Source of the DNA: Deltaproteobacteria bacterium
Lineage (GTDB): Bacteria; Desulfobacterota; Desulfobulbia; Desulfobulbales; Desulfurivibrionaceae
DNA length: 64,000 nucleotides
Assembly: GCA_021847425.1 (NCBI GenBank)
Contig: JAJZRF010000002.1
Span: 16,727 to 80,726, forward strand
Direction of reading: 5' to 3'
This document shows positions 7,297-17,126 of this stretch, in pieces. Below the pieces are notes generated by a model. The model made no database searches and was not told the DNA's origin. It saw only the letters and a list, made by a program, of their open reading frames with translations. Both the position numbers and the translations under genes were made by a program. How positions within the stretch are numbered: the first letter of the stretch is position 1; each line of letters starts with the position of its first letter.

Positions 7297-9981
7297 TCAG
7301 CGCAACTCCTCCAGTCTGGCCATGCCAGCCTTTATCTTCTCCAGCTTCGCCTGCATTTCCTCGATCTTTTCCCGTTCCTTGGCCTTCACCTCTTTCGGGG
7401 CGTTGGCCATGAACTTTTCGTTGCTCAGCTTGCCTTGGCAGCGGGCCAACTCGATCTCGGTCTTGTCCTGATCCTTCTGCAGCTTGGCTTGCTCCTTGTC
7501 CACATCCACCAGCCCGGTCAGGGGCACGAAGATTTCGATGTCGGTATAGAGGTAGGAGGCCGCGCCCTTGGGCCGGGTGCCTTCCTTCTGCACGGCCATG
7601 GTGGAGGTCCGGGTCAGGGTTTTGAGGGAACCGGCCAGGGAGGTCAACCCTGCGTGTTTGGTTTCGTCGTGGCAGATGATCAGGACCTCGATCTCGGCGG
7701 AGGGGTGGATCATGGCTTCGCTGCGGATGTTGCGGATGCCGCCGACAATTCCCATGAAGAGCACGGACAGTTCGGCAGCCTCGGGATTATCCCAGGCCGG
7801 ATTCACCGTGGGAAAGGCTTCGACCATGATGCTGGTCCGTTCTCCGGGCAGCACATGCCAGATCTCCTCGGTGACGAATGGGGTGATGGGGTGCAGGAGC
7901 TTGAGCGTGTTTTCCAGCACCGCCAGGAGAACGCCCTGTGCCTGCGACTTGGCCGTGGCGTTGTCGCCGTAGAGATCGGACTTGATCCATTCCAGGTACC
8001 AGTCGCAGAACTCGTTCCAGACGAACTGGTAGATGGTCGAGGCCGCGTCGTTGAAGCGGTAGTCGTCCAGGGCCTGGCGTGTCTCGGTGATCGCCTGGTT
8101 GAGCCGGTGGAGGATCCAGCGGTGGGCCAGGGGCAGGGTGGCGGGGGCGATATCCTTGCTGATCCCGGGATCGCACTCCTTGATGTGCATGAGGGCGAAG
8201 CGGGCCGCGTTCCAGATCTTGTTGATGAAGTGGCGGTAGCCTTCGATGCGCTCCTCGGCGAGCTTGATCTCGCGGCCTTGGGCGGCAAAGGCGGTGAGGG
8301 TGAAGCGCAGGGCATCGGTGCCGTACTCGGCCATGACCACCAGGGGGTCGATGACGTTGCCCGTTGACTTGCTCATCTTCTTGCCGTGCTTGTCGCGGAC
8401 CAGGGCGTGGAGGTAGACGTCCTTGAACGGCACCTCGTCCATGATGTGGATGCCCATCATCATCATCCGGGCTACCCAGAAGAAGAGGATGTCGAAGCTG
8501 GTGATCAGCACCGAGGTGGGGTAGAAGAACTTCAGCTCCTTGGTCTCCTCGGGCCAGCCCAAGGTGGAGAAGGGCCAGAGGGCCGAGGAAAACCAGGTGT
8601 CCAGCACGTCGGTTTCCTGGGTGAGCTTGGCTGAGCCGCATTTTTCGCATAGCGCAGGGGCATGCTCTTCCACCATGAAATGGGAGCAGTCGTCGCAGGT
8701 CCAGGCCGGGATCTGATGGCCCCACCAGATCTGGCGGGAGATGCACCAGTCGCGGATGTTGTCCATCCAGGCGTAGAAGGTGTTGTACCAGGTCTTGGGG
8801 TGGATGGTGGTCCGTCCGTCGCGCACCGCGGCCACGGCCTGGGCGGCCAGGGGTTTTACGGAAACAAACCACTGCAGCGAGGTGGTGGGCTCGACCACGG
8901 TTTTGCAGCGGTAGCACTGGCCCACCGCATGGGCGTAGTCCTCGATCTTTTCCAGGAATCCCTGCGCCTCCAGGTCGGCTACAATCTGCTTGCGGCAGGC
9001 GAAGCGTTCCAGCCCGGCGTAGGGGCCGGCGGCCTCGTTCATGATCCCGGAGTCGTCCATGACCTTGATCCGTTCGAGGTTGTGGCGCAAGCCGATCTCG
9101 TAGTCGTTGCGGTCGTGGGAGGGGGTGACCTTGAGCGCGCCGGTGCCGAACTCCCGCTCCACATGGTGGTCAAAGACCACCGGGATGGTGCGGTCGGTGA
9201 GGGGCAGCCGGATGCCGATTTCCTTCAAATGGCTGTAGCGCGCATCGTCGGGATGCACGGCCACTCCGGTGTCGCCCAGCATGGTCTCGGGCCGGGTGGT
9301 GGCGACCACCACATGGCCCGAGCCATCCGCATAGGGGTAGCGGATGTGGTAGAGCTTGCCTGCTGTCTCCTCGTGTTCCACCTCGTCGTCGGAGAGTGCT
9401 GTTTTGCAGCGGGGACACCAGTTGACGATGTAGTCGCCCTTGTAGATCAGCCCTTCCTTGTAAAGGCGGACAAAGACGGTGCGCACCGCCTTGGACAACC
9501 CCTCGTCCATGGTGAAGCGTTCCCGGTCCCAGTCGCAGGAGCAGCCCAGGTGCTTGAGCTGGTTGATGATGGTGCCGCCTTTTTCCTCGCGCCATTGCCA
9601 GACCCGCTCGATGAACTGGGCCCGGCCGAGGTCGTGACGGCTCTTGCCCTCGGTGGCAAGCTGGCGCTCCACCACGTTCTGGGTGGCGATGCCGGCGTGG
9701 TCGGTGCCCGGCACCCAGAGGGTGTTGTAGCCGCACATCCGCTTGTAGCGGACCAGGACATCCTGCATGGTGTTGTTCAGGGCATGGCCCACATGGAGCA
9801 CGCCGGTGACGTTGGGCGGCGGGATGACAATGGAAAAAGAGGGCTTGGTCTCGTCCATGGTGGCCTGGAAGTTTTTCTGCTCAAGCCATTTCCGGTACCA
9901 CCTGGCCTCAACCTCTTTGAATTCGTATCCCTTGGCCAGCTCATGGCCGCCGGTCGCGACGAAAGTAGCGTTTTCGCTCAT
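7297..9981 (-). CDS. valS: Valyl-tRNA synthetase
   Basis: A class I aminoacyl-tRNA synthetase that charges tRNA-Val. The 894-residue length and domain order are standard. The HIGH-type motif is HVGH at residues 63-66 after PPPNVTG. An editing (CP1) domain occupies roughly residues 190-400. KMSKS is at residues 535-539, and an anticodon-binding domain plus a C-terminal coiled-coil arm rich in Lys/Glu (about 820-894) is typical of ValRS. The zinc-ribbon-like CysxxCys pairs near residues 190 and 430 are also seen. The ATG start lies three bases after the stop of dgt, so the two genes form one minus-strand unit. Confidence 0.98.
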   Translation of the reverse strand: MSENATFVATGGHELAKGYEFKEVEARWYRKWLEQKNFQATMDETKPSFSIVIPPPNVTGVLHVGHALNNTMQDVLVRYKRMCGYNTLWVPGTDHAGIATQNVVERQLATEGKSRHDLGRAQFIERVWQWREEKGGTIINQLKHLGCSCDWDRERFTMDEGLSKAVRTVFVRLYKEGLIYKGDYIVNWCPRCKTALSDDEVEHEETAGKLYHIRYPYADGSGHVVVATTRPETMLGDTGVAVHPDDARYSHLKEIGIRLPLTDRTIPVVFDHHVEREFGTGALKVTPSHDRNDYEIGLRHNLERIKVMDDSGIMNEAAGPYAGLERFACRKQIVADLEAQGFLEKIEDYAHAVGQCYRCKTVVEPTTSLQWFVSVKPLAAQAVAAVRDGRTTIHPKTWYNTFYAWMDNIRDWCISRQIWWGHQIPAWTCDDCSHFMVEEHAPALCEKCGSAKLTQETDVLDTWFSSALWPFSTLGWPEETKELKFFYPTSVLITSFDILFFWVARMMMMGIHIMDEVPFKDVYLHALVRDKHGKKMSKSTGNVIDPLVVMAEYGTDALRFTLTAFAAQGREIKLAEERIEGYRHFINKIWNAARFALMHIKECDPGISKDIAPATLPLAHRWILHRLNQAITETRQALDDYRFNDAASTIYQFVWNEFCDWYLEWIKSDLYGDNATAKSQAQGVLLAVLENTLKLLHPITPFVTEEIWHVLPGERTSIMVEAFPTVNPAWDNPEAAELSVLFMGIVGGIRNIRSEAMIHPSAEIEVLIICHDETKHAGLTSLAGSLKTLTRTSTMAVQKEGTRPKGAASYLYTDIEIFVPLTGLVDVDKEQAKLQKDQDKTEIELARCQGKLSNEKFMANAPKEVKAKEREKIEEMQAKLEKIKAGMARLEELR

Positions 9982-9984
9982 CGG

Positions 9985-11049
9985 TTACATTACACTCCAT
10001 GGTTTGGGAAGAAAGATGTTGGTGTAGAGATCAAGAGCATAGCGGTCGGTCATGCCGGCAATAAAGTCGCAGACCATCTGCTCCCGCGGGGTTGTGGCAT
10101 CATAGTCGATGACCTTTTCCCAGTGGTCGTCGTTGTTGATAAAATATTCGTACAGCTCCCGCAGCACCTTTTTGGCCTTGATGAAGTCGTCGTGCACCCG
10201 GTTGGTTTCGTAGACGTTTTCATAGAGAAAGGAGCGCAGCTCGGCAATGCCCTCCAGCAGCTGCGGGGTCATGGTCAGGGTTTCCCCTCCGTTTTTCAGG
10301 GTCTGGACTACAAGATCGTTGACCATGCTGCCGATGCGCCCGGAGTGATCAGGGCCGAACAGCTTCTGGAGATGGGAGGGGATCTGCGACTCGCTGATAA
10401 TCCCGGCCCGCGCGGCATCGTCCAGATCGTGGTTCACGTAGGCGATGATATCGGCGATGCGCACCACCCTGCCTTCCATGGTTGTCGGCAGTTCGGAGAG
10501 ATCATGGGGCAGAATCTCGCGGCGCCCCTTGGAATGCTTGGCTATGCCGTCAAGAACCTCGATGGTCAGGTTGAGCCCCGCGCCTTTTTTTTCCAGGATG
10601 TTCACCACCCGCAGGCTCTGGTCGTAGTGGCGGAAGCCGGTGGGATAGAGCTCGTCCAGCACCGCTTCCCCGGCGTGGCCGAAGGGGGTGTGGCCGAGAT
10701 CATGGCCCAAAGCGATGGCCTCGGTGAGATGGCCGTTTAAGCGCAGGGCCACCGAGATGGTCCGGGCGATCTGGCTCACTTCGAGCACATGGGTGAGCCG
10801 GGTCCGGTAATGGTCGCCGGTGGGGGCCAGGAACACCTGGGTTTTATGCTTGAGGCGGCGGAAGGACTTGCAGTGGATGATCCGGTCCCGGTCGCGCTGG
10901 TACGCGCCCCGGATGGGGCATTCCTCTTCGGGCCTGAGCCTGCCTTTGGTGTTGCGGCTCAAAGCGGCATAGGGCGCCAGGCTTACGGCCTCGCGCTCCT
11001 CGATCTGCAGGCGGATGGAATGGTCCATGGCCTTAGCGGGCAGGAGCAT
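9985..11049 (-). CDS. dgt: Deoxyguanosinetriphosphate triphosphohydrolase-like protein
   Basis: An HD-superfamily dNTP triphosphohydrolase that releases tripolyphosphate from dNTPs. The metal-binding residues are visible: His87 in [10 protein letters not shown], His116-Asp117 in [16 protein letters not shown], and a later Asp in [21 protein letters not shown]. The 354 residues fit the shorter, widely distributed class rather than the about 500-residue E. coli Dgt. Two ATG starts are possible: 11049, or 11028 (MDHSIRLQ), which has AAGG a few bases upstream. The family alignment slightly favours the inner one, but the longer form is kept. It is directly upstream of valS with a three-base gap. 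Confidence 0.93.
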   Translation of the reverse strand: MLLPAKAMDHSIRLQIEEREAVSLAPYAALSRNTKGRLRPEEECPIRGAYQRDRDRIIHCKSFRRLKHKTQVFLAPTGDHYRTRLTHVLEVSQIARTISVALRLNGHLTEAIALGHDLGHTPFGHAGEAVLDELYPTGFRHYDQSLRVVNILEKKGAGLNLTIEVLDGIAKHSKGRREILPHDLSELPTTMEGRVVRIADIIAYVNHDLDDAARAGIISESQIPSHLQKLFGPDHSGRIGSMVNDLVVQTLKNGGETLTMTPQLLEGIAELRSFLYENVYETNRVHDDFIKAKKVLRELYEYFINNDDHWEKVIDYDATTPREQMVCDFIAGMTDRYALDLYTNIFLPKPWSVM

Positions 11050-11282
11050 GGTGATTATGTCCGGCGAAAACCATCGGGGTGCAGGCCGGTTTTATAACTG
11101 GGAACATTTCTTTCATCGGGGATCTCCGGAATAGCGGCAGGGATCAAAAGGGGGGAAGAGGTTTAACTGTTCGTTTTTGCAATGGTTCGGCCTTGTGGGG
11201 CCAATCGGAAACAAGCGCTGAAGATACCGGCAAATGCACCGCCGGTCAAGTGCGATACGCTCGGCTTGGCCGCGGGGAAAAA

Positions 11283-13274
11283 TTATTCTTCCTCCTCTCC
11301 GGCGTAGCGGGCTTCGACCTTCTCCATCCCGGCCTGGGCCTGCTCCCAGTCCGCATAGCTTCTTTTCAGTTTTCTCCCCAGGGAGGTGTATTCGTTATTG
11401 AGCTCGGCAAACCGGTCCTGATCCTTGTAAAGCTCGGGGTCGGCCATGGCCTGTTCGAGCTGACCCTTTCTCCCTTCGAGCTGTTCGATCTCCTGTTCAC
11501 AGCGGTCAACGATCTTTTTGAGCGGCGCGATTTCGCGGTTCTTCTGCTGGCGCATTTCCGCCTGAAGTTTCCGGGATTCCTTGCCCTTTTTCATCTGTTT
11601 TTCAGGAACTGAATTGCCGGGTTCGCTTTTGGGCGCACCAGCTGTTTTTTGCGGGGTGGCCGCCGTTTCGGCATGGGTCTTGTGGAGATAGTAGTCGATG
11701 TTGCCGTCAAAGATGGTGCCGCGGCCGGATTTGATTTCCAGCACCTTGGAGACAAAGGAGTTGGCAAAATAGCGGTTGTGGGAGACGACGATGATGGAGC
11801 CGTCGTATTGGCGCATCGCCTCCTGGAGCACCTCCTGGGATTGGATGTCCAGATGGTTGGTGGGTTCATCGAGAATGAGGAGATTGGCCGGGGTGGCGAT
11901 CATCTTGGCCAGTGCCACCCTGCTTTTCTCGCCGCCCGAGAGCACCTCCACCTTTTTGTCCACGTCATCGCCGCGGAAGAGGAAGGCGCCCAGCAGGGAG
12001 CGGGTCTGGGTGACGCTCAGCTCGTTGTTCACATGGCTCAGGGTTTCCAGCACCGTGTAGCGGGAGTCAAGCTCCTGGGCCTGATGCTGGCCAAAGTAGG
12101 AGATGGCCACGTTGTGGCCGAAGCGGATGACGCCGCTGTCCGGAGTGACCAGGCCGGCCAGGATCTTCACCAGGGTGGATTTGCCCGCGCCGTTGACCCC
12201 GAGCACGGCCAGCTTTTCCCCGCGTTGCAGGGAAAAGGAAAGGTCGGTGAAAACCGGCTTTTCGCCGAACTGTTTGTTGAGATGCTCGATCTCCAGCACG
12301 GTCCTGCCGGAGGGCGGGGAGGGCGGAAAGCGGAAGGCGATGGAGTTTTCCGTCTCGTCCAGCTCGATCAGCTCGATTTTGTCCAGCTGTTTGAGGCGAC
12401 TCTGCACCTGGGTGGCCTTGGTGGCTTTCGAGCGGAACCGGTCAACGAATTTCATGGTTTGCTCGATCATGGCCTGCTGATTCTCATAGGCCGCCCGCTT
12501 GATGATCATCCGGTTTGCTTTATCCACCAGGTATTTCGAGTAATTGCCCTTGTAGACGGTAAGCTCGCCCAGAGAAATCTCCCAGGTGACGGTGGTGAGG
12601 TTGTCGAGAAAGGAGCGGTCATGGGAGATCATCACCATGGCGCCCCGGTGATTTTTCAGGAACTCCTCCAGCCAGGTGAGCGACTCGATATCCAGATGGT
12701 TGGTCGGCTCGTCCAGCAGCAGGAGGTCCGGTTTGGCCAGCAGGATCTTGGCCAGCATCAACCGCATGAGCCAGCCGCCGCTGAACGAAATGCTGTCCTT
12801 GCTGAAATCGCTCGGGGTAAATCCCAACCCCAACAGAATCCTTTCGACCTGGGACTCCATGGTGAAGATGTCGGACTGGTCCAGCCGGTGCTGCAGATCT
12901 CCCTGGCGGTGGAGCAGTTCGGGGAATTCTGGGGCTTCCGGGGGCACCAGGCCAAGGGCCTGATTGACCTGATCGAGTTCCTTCTGGAGCGCCAGGGCCT
13001 CGGCAAAGGCGGTTTTTGCTTCCTCAAACAGGGTGCGGCCAGGGGCAAAGGTGGTGATCTCCTGGGGCAGGTAACCGACGCTGATGTTTTTGGAGCGGGT
13101 GAGGATGCCATCGTCCACATGCTTGACTTGCGCCATGATCTTGAGCAGGGTGGATTTTCCGGCGCCGTTTACCCCGACCAGGCCGATTTTTTCTCCGGGG
13201 TGGACGCGGACCGAGACATTCTTGAACAGGTGTTTGAGTCCGAACTGGATGGAAAGCTGGTTGATGGCAAGCAT
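11283..13274 (-). CDS. ABC-F family ATP-binding protein (duplicated ATPase, translation-associated type)
   Basis: A soluble 663-residue ABC protein with two nucleotide-binding domains and no membrane segments. Domain 1 has Walker A GVNGAGKST at residues 34-42, signature FSGGW and Walker B LLLLDEPTNHLD. Domain 2 has Walker A near residues 358-366, signature LSGGEKSRVAL and a second LDEPTNHLD. A charged linker (about 240-300, KATKATQVQSRLKQLDKIEL) is the P-site tRNA-interaction motif of ABC-F factors. The C-terminal 100 residues are a Lys/Glu-rich coiled coil like that of Uup or YheS. ABC-F proteins act on ribosomes or, for Uup, on DNA/ribosome quality control. Which subclass this belongs to cannot be settled by eye. 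Confidence 0.93.
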   Translation of the reverse strand: MLAINQLSIQFGLKHLFKNVSVRVHPGEKIGLVGVNGAGKSTLLKIMAQVKHVDDGILTRSKNISVGYLPQEITTFAPGRTLFEEAKTAFAEALALQKELDQVNQALGLVPPEAPEFPELLHRQGDLQHRLDQSDIFTMESQVERILLGLGFTPSDFSKDSISFSGGWLMRLMLAKILLAKPDLLLLDEPTNHLDIESLTWLEEFLKNHRGAMVMISHDRSFLDNLTTVTWEISLGELTVYKGNYSKYLVDKANRMIIKRAAYENQQAMIEQTMKFVDRFRSKATKATQVQSRLKQLDKIELIELDETENSIAFRFPPSPPSGRTVLEIEHLNKQFGEKPVFTDLSFSLQRGEKLAVLGVNGAGKSTLVKILAGLVTPDSGVIRFGHNVAISYFGQHQAQELDSRYTVLETLSHVNNELSVTQTRSLLGAFLFRGDDVDKKVEVLSGGEKSRVALAKMIATPANLLILDEPTNHLDIQSQEVLQEAMRQYDGSIIVVSHNRYFANSFVSKVLEIKSGRGTIFDGNIDYYLHKTHAETAATPQKTAGAPKSEPGNSVPEKQMKKGKESRKLQAEMRQQKNREIAPLKKIVDRCEQEIEQLEGRKGQLEQAMADPELYKDQDRFAELNNEYTSLGRKLKRSYADWEQAQAGMEKVEARYAGEEEE

Positions 13275-13382
13275 GGTTGAGCATTATCCGCTGAAATTTT
13301 CAGTTGACTGAAAGAACAATCGGACACCATAGCACATTGCGCCGGGTATTTCTAACAGATGTTGCGTTGCGGAAAAGAAACC

Positions 13383-14498
13383 TCAGATGGCATAGGTGTC
13401 ACCGGCAACGCCGGTGAGTTCGCCAAGATGGGTGGGCAGGACGATCAGGACGGTGGTGCCTTTGCCCAGCTCGCTGGTGACGGTGACGGTGCCCATGTGC
13501 TCGTTGATGATCTGTTTGACATAGGGCAACCCCAGGCCGGTGGTCCGCCGGTTGATGTGCAGATAGGGGTCGAAGATAACCTCGAGTATTTCCGCGGAGA
13601 TCCCCGGGCCATCATCGGTGATTGTAACCTGGCAGCCGGCGGAGGTCCGTTCGGTTGCAATGATGATCCGGTTCTGCTTGGTGCAGGCATTCACCGCGTT
13701 CCGGAGCAGATGGGCAAGGGCGATCTTGATGAGCGAGCTGTTGCCATGGAAAAAAAGCGGGGCCTGACTGAGGGCGACCTGGAGATTGACCGCCTTGGCG
13801 CGGACCTCTTCCTGCAACGATTCCACAGCTTCCAGGACAATGGGGTTAAGGTCCAGCGGCGCGAAAATCTTTTTTGCCTCCGGCCGGACCGATTCGAATT
13901 TGCTCACCAGATTTTCAAGTTTGCGGGCCTGATCAAGGATATGGATCAGCTTTACCCGGCCCTCTTCTTCCGGCGGATAGGCGTTGAGGAGCCGGCGAAC
14001 CATGCCGCCGATGATGGCGGCCGGGTTGCGCACTTCATGGGCGATGCGCAGGGCCATGCCAGCCCTGGTCCGCTCCGCGATGACCGCTTCGATGTCCTTG
14101 TTCAGGCGGAAAAGCTCCTGGCTGTTTTTTTCGATTTTTTCGCGGTCCCGGAGCATCCGTTCCATGATGGTTTCGATCCGGTTGAAAAAAAGGGTTACAG
14201 AGGCGATGACAATAAAGGCCATGCTGTTGATTGACCCGCTGTACGGGGCCACTATCCGCCAGAGGTCTTCCCTTCCGGAAAAGGTGAGAAGGTGTTTAAG
14301 GATGTGTCCACTGGAGCGCGACATGGCAAAGGCGAACAGCGCCCCGCAAAACCAGAGGAGAAAGATGGCCAGGGGGTTTTCCCGGTCGGTGCGGGCCAGG
14401 GCCAGGGCATGGTTGAGGCATAACCCTGAAAGAATGATGAGGGCGAAGGCCCCGCCGAAATCAAGGAGCCAGATCGGCAGCATGGAGATGGTGATCAT
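13383..14498 (-). CDS. Membrane-bound sensor histidine kinase
   Basis: A 371-residue kinase. Three hydrophobic segments lie at about 8-30, 42-60 and 90-107, with no periplasmic sensor domain of note. A short helical linker follows, then the phosphoacceptor His154 in IAHEVRNPAAIIGG. The ATPase domain has N-box LLRNAVNAC, G1 box TDDGPGIS and G2 box TTGLGLPYVKQI. The start codon overlaps the stop of the upstream membrane-protein gene (ATGA, 14495-14498), so the two are translationally coupled and probably form one sensory unit. No response regulator is adjacent; the closest receiver proteins are at 20218-21603 and 23972-24394. Confidence 0.92.
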   Translation of the reverse strand: MITISMLPIWLLDFGGAFALIILSGLCLNHALALARTDRENPLAIFLLWFCGALFAFAMSRSSGHILKHLLTFSGREDLWRIVAPYSGSINSMAFIVIASVTLFFNRIETIMERMLRDREKIEKNSQELFRLNKDIEAVIAERTRAGMALRIAHEVRNPAAIIGGMVRRLLNAYPPEEEGRVKLIHILDQARKLENLVSKFESVRPEAKKIFAPLDLNPIVLEAVESLQEEVRAKAVNLQVALSQAPLFFHGNSSLIKIALAHLLRNAVNACTKQNRIIIATERTSAGCQVTITDDGPGISAEILEVIFDPYLHINRRTTGLGLPYVKQIINEHMGTVTVTSELGKGTTVLIVLPTHLGELTGVAGDTYAI

Positions 14499-14962
14499 GG
14501 GCGTCCCTGTCCAGGGGGAGATGGCCTGGATTGTTCCTCCCGGAGCAATTTAAGGCCCCGATAAAAAAGAAACATGGCGGGCACGGCGAGGAGGTGATCC
14601 AGTTTCAGGATATAGTACAGACCCTCTTGCCAGCCATTCAGGCGGAGCAGGGGGATATCCGCGCCGGGCGGCAGGAACAGGGCGTCTTCGATCTCCAGAT
14701 CGAGAAAATGTCCCACCATGGTGGCACCGCTCCAGAGCATGAGGAGCCAGGTCCCGGCGATGATGTATTGCCATGCCTTAAGGGAAGCGAGACGGGTCTG
14801 GTGTGCTTTTACGGCAAAAAAGAAAAGCGAGACAATAAGGAAGAAGTGGGCGAGCTGATGGATGTACAACCCCGAATAGGCATGGGGCTGAAAGGCCAGA
14901 GCGTTATCCGGCAAAAGAGAGCCCGACAGCAGCAAAAAAACGGTGAAAAATAAGGTCGCCAA
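14495..14962 (-). CDS. Small integral membrane protein coupled to a histidine kinase
   Basis: A 155-residue protein not assigned to a named family. An N-terminal hydrophobic segment (about 1-24, ending near NALA) could be a signal peptide or first membrane helix. It is followed by helices near 34-50, 65-85 and 113-133, the last flanked by His and Tyr residues. Several histidines (His27, His36, His41, His54 and others) lie at membrane edges and could bind heme or metal, but no known motif is recognised. It ends with a Pro/Gly-rich tail. The four-base overlap with the kinase gene suggests it supplies part of the sensing apparatus, which is an inference. Confidence 0.7.
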   Translation of the reverse strand: MATLFFTVFLLLSGSLLPDNALAFQPHAYSGLYIHQLAHFFLIVSLFFFAVKAHQTRLASLKAWQYIIAGTWLLMLWSGATMVGHFLDLEIEDALFLPPGADIPLLRLNGWQEGLYYILKLDHLLAVPAMFLFYRGLKLLREEQSRPSPPGQGRP

Positions 14963-15125
14963 AAAAGAACCTCGGATGGCTGGTTGTCTGGTGAAACCTC
15001 AGGCCAGAAGATTGGACATTATTATTGTCAAGATTAGCATATCATGTTGTGTGCTCTGGCTTGATATGAAAAAAACGACTCGTGGAAAAAATATGTCAGG
15101 GGGGAAGTCCGCCACCGGGACAATA

Positions 15126-15959
15126 TCAGGCGCGGTCGTTCAATAAGTCCGGTTTTCTTGAAAGACCAAGCTCTTGGGAAACCTGGGTGGCAATCTCCTC
15201 TATGGATTTGCCCGCCGTGGAGACAATGGGAATCTTGTGATTGTGAAAGATGGTTTCGGCCGTCTGGATCTCCTCGCTGCAGGTGGAGCGTTTGGCATAA
15301 TTGCTGTCCGCGTACCGTTTTTCCCGGACATTGTGGAGCACCTCAGGGGTGGTGGTCAGGCCGATGGCCCGCTTTATGTTCCTGATTATTTCTTCAGGCA
15401 GGGTGTATTTGCTGAGATACTCGGCGGTGAGGGGGAAATTTGCCGATTTCATTCCCATCTGCGTTGCCAGATATACACTGACCGGGGTCTTGCCGGAGCG
15501 GGAAACACCCAGCAGGATGACCTCGGCCTCGTCCAGTTCATGGGTGTTGACCCCGTCGTCATGTTCCAGGCAGTAGTGAATGGCCTCGACCCGCTTGGCC
15601 ATGGTCAGGTTGTCGATATGCCGGGAAAAACCGGGAACGCCCAAGGCCTTTGCTTCAAGGCAGCCTTCCAGGCGCGTCATGAATATTTCAAAGGCGTCAA
15701 AAAGCTCGACCTCGGGGGCGTCGAAAACAGCGCGGATCTCCTTGGTCATGATGGTGCTGAAAATGAGGGGGCGGCGGCCGGATGATTTTTTCAGGATATA
15801 GTCCAGAATTTTTTTCGCTTCTTCCTTGTTAAGGACAAAGGGGAATTTTTCTTCGTGAAAATTGATTTCCGGAAACTGGCAGATCAGGGCCTGGCCCAGG
15901 TTGGTCGCCAGGATTCCGGTGCTATCCGAGATATAATAGACGTCTTTCGATGACCACAT
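15126..15959 (-). CDS. ppsR: PEP synthase regulatory protein (DUF299 kinase/pyrophosphorylase)
   Basis: A bifunctional regulator: ADP-dependent serine/threonine kinase and phosphate-dependent phosphorylase acting on phosphoenolpyruvate synthase or, in plants and some bacteria, on pyruvate phosphate dikinase. The family signature is the P-loop-like GVSRSGKTPVSVYLA at residues 151-165. The N-terminal YYISDSTGILATNLGQAL motif is also diagnostic. At 277 residues the length is normal. It lies 44 bases downstream of the HD-GYP gene on the same strand. The regulated enzyme (PpsA or PpdK) is not in this window, so the target is inferred from family knowledge. Confidence 0.92.
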   Translation of the reverse strand: MWSSKDVYYISDSTGILATNLGQALICQFPEINFHEEKFPFVLNKEEAKKILDYILKKSSGRRPLIFSTIMTKEIRAVFDAPEVELFDAFEIFMTRLEGCLEAKALGVPGFSRHIDNLTMAKRVEAIHYCLEHDDGVNTHELDEAEVILLGVSRSGKTPVSVYLATQMGMKSANFPLTAEYLSKYTLPEEIIRNIKRAIGLTTTPEVLHNVREKRYADSNYAKRSTCSEEIQTAETIFHNHKIPIVSTAGKSIEEIATQVSQELGLSRKPDLLNDRA

Positions 15960-16003
15960 GCTGCGTTGCTCCTTGTTGCCGGGGGGGAAGGGAAACGGTT
16001 GTC

Positions 16004-16963
16004 TCAGGCCGACCTTCCCCCTAAAAACAGGATGAACTCTTCAAACCGTTTTTGCTCGAAATGGCCGACCATCTCTTCCTTCATCAGGGTCAGGGCACTG
16101 ATGGGGCGACGCGCCCCTCCGTAAGGGCGGTTGGTTGTCAGAGCGTCGTACACATCGGCAATGGTGGCAATTTTGGCATTGTCGGAAATCTGATCTTCCT
16201 TGAGTCCGTGGGGGTAGCCATTGCCGTTGATTTGTTCGTGGTGGTGCAGGATCACATCAAGGGTGGTTTCGGAGGTGTGCTTGGCCATGAGCCAGTGGCC
16301 TTGGCCCGGGTGTTTTTTGATGATTTCGAATTCCTCGAAGTCGAGTTTTCCCGGCTTGTTCAGGATGGTGTCCAGAATCTGGGTTTTTCCCACATCGTGC
16401 AGAATACAGCCCAGGGCAAAATCAAGGAGATCGGTGTCGTCGCCCTTGTGGATCATCAACCAGAGGCCCACGCCGAAAACCGCGACATTCACGCAGTGGG
16501 AAAAGGTGTAATAATCGTGCGAGCCCAAGCGAAGCAGGTGGCGGATGGATTGGGCGTCAGCCAGGGTAAGATCAATGATGTTGCTGGTTATGGCTTTGGC
16601 GCGGGAGATGTTTCTGCCGCTCCGGGGGTCATCAAAAATATCCCGGATGATGTTTGTGGCGCAGGCATGCACAATCGAGGATTTTTGCTCAAGGGGAACG
16701 GCTGAATTCCTGATAATGGAATCCAGGGATTGCTCCATGAAATTTTCAAATTTTTGGGCTGATTCCTGGGTGATAAAGAGCGGCCCGTGGCTTTTCTGGG
16801 CGAGGATCTTCTTGATGTCGGCGATCTTGGTGTTGGCCGCGACCAGCAGCAGGGGTTTGTTGCTCTTGGCAGGTTTGGTGTAGATGTTGAAATCGATTGG
16901 CCGGTCTTCCGCAAGAAGATAATCGGTGACAATCCGGATAAATTTTTTGGGTTCGGAAAGCAT
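16004..16963 (-). CDS. HD-GYP domain protein (probable cyclic di-GMP phosphodiesterase)
   Basis: A 319-residue protein with a C-terminal HD-GYP domain (about 145-310). The catalytic His189-Asp190 lies in GCILHDVGKTQIL, and the GYP signature is HHEQINGNGYPHG at residues 241-253, with one canonical Arg replaced by Gln. Such proteins hydrolyse cyclic di-GMP. The N-terminal 130 residues have no recognised domain; there is no receiver motif. The frame is open upstream to 17176, but the ATG at 16963 is preceded by GGAGAACCTGAAGAGA and the extension overlaps the cyclase gene, so the inner start is used. The protein lies between an FHA-cyclase and ppsR on the same strand. Confidence 0.88.
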   Translation of the reverse strand: MLSEPKKFIRIVTDYLLAEDRPIDFNIYTKPAKSNKPLLLVAANTKIADIKKILAQKSHGPLFITQESAQKFENFMEQSLDSIIRNSAVPLEQKSSIVHACATNIIRDIFDDPRSGRNISRAKAITSNIIDLTLADAQSIRHLLRLGSHDYYTFSHCVNVAVFGVGLWLMIHKGDDTDLLDFALGCILHDVGKTQILDTILNKPGKLDFEEFEIIKKHPGQGHWLMAKHTSETTLDVILHHHEQINGNGYPHGLKEDQISDNAKIATIADVYDALTTNRPYGGARRPISALTLMKEEMVGHFEQKRFEEFILFLGGRSA

Positions 16964-17126
16964 GTTCTCTTCAGGTTCTCCAGGATTTTTACGGCACCGT
17001 AATGCTGGCGGAATTCCGCTCAGGCGGTGCGGCGCTATTGAGGATTTGCCCAACCTTTTTCGCCATTTCAGGGACGATTTCAGGTCGTTTCCACGGCTTA
17101 GCGAGGGCCTGTAGCTGGCCGGTGTT

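Noticed and set aside
8662..10740. 692-codon plus-strand frame opposite valS and dgt
   Set aside because: It is antisense to two well-matched genes and has a low-complexity Gly/Val/His composition typical of shadow frames in GC-rich DNA.
11649..13280. 543-codon plus-strand frame opposite the ABC-F gene
   Set aside because: Antisense shadow; the minus-strand gene has full ABC motifs.
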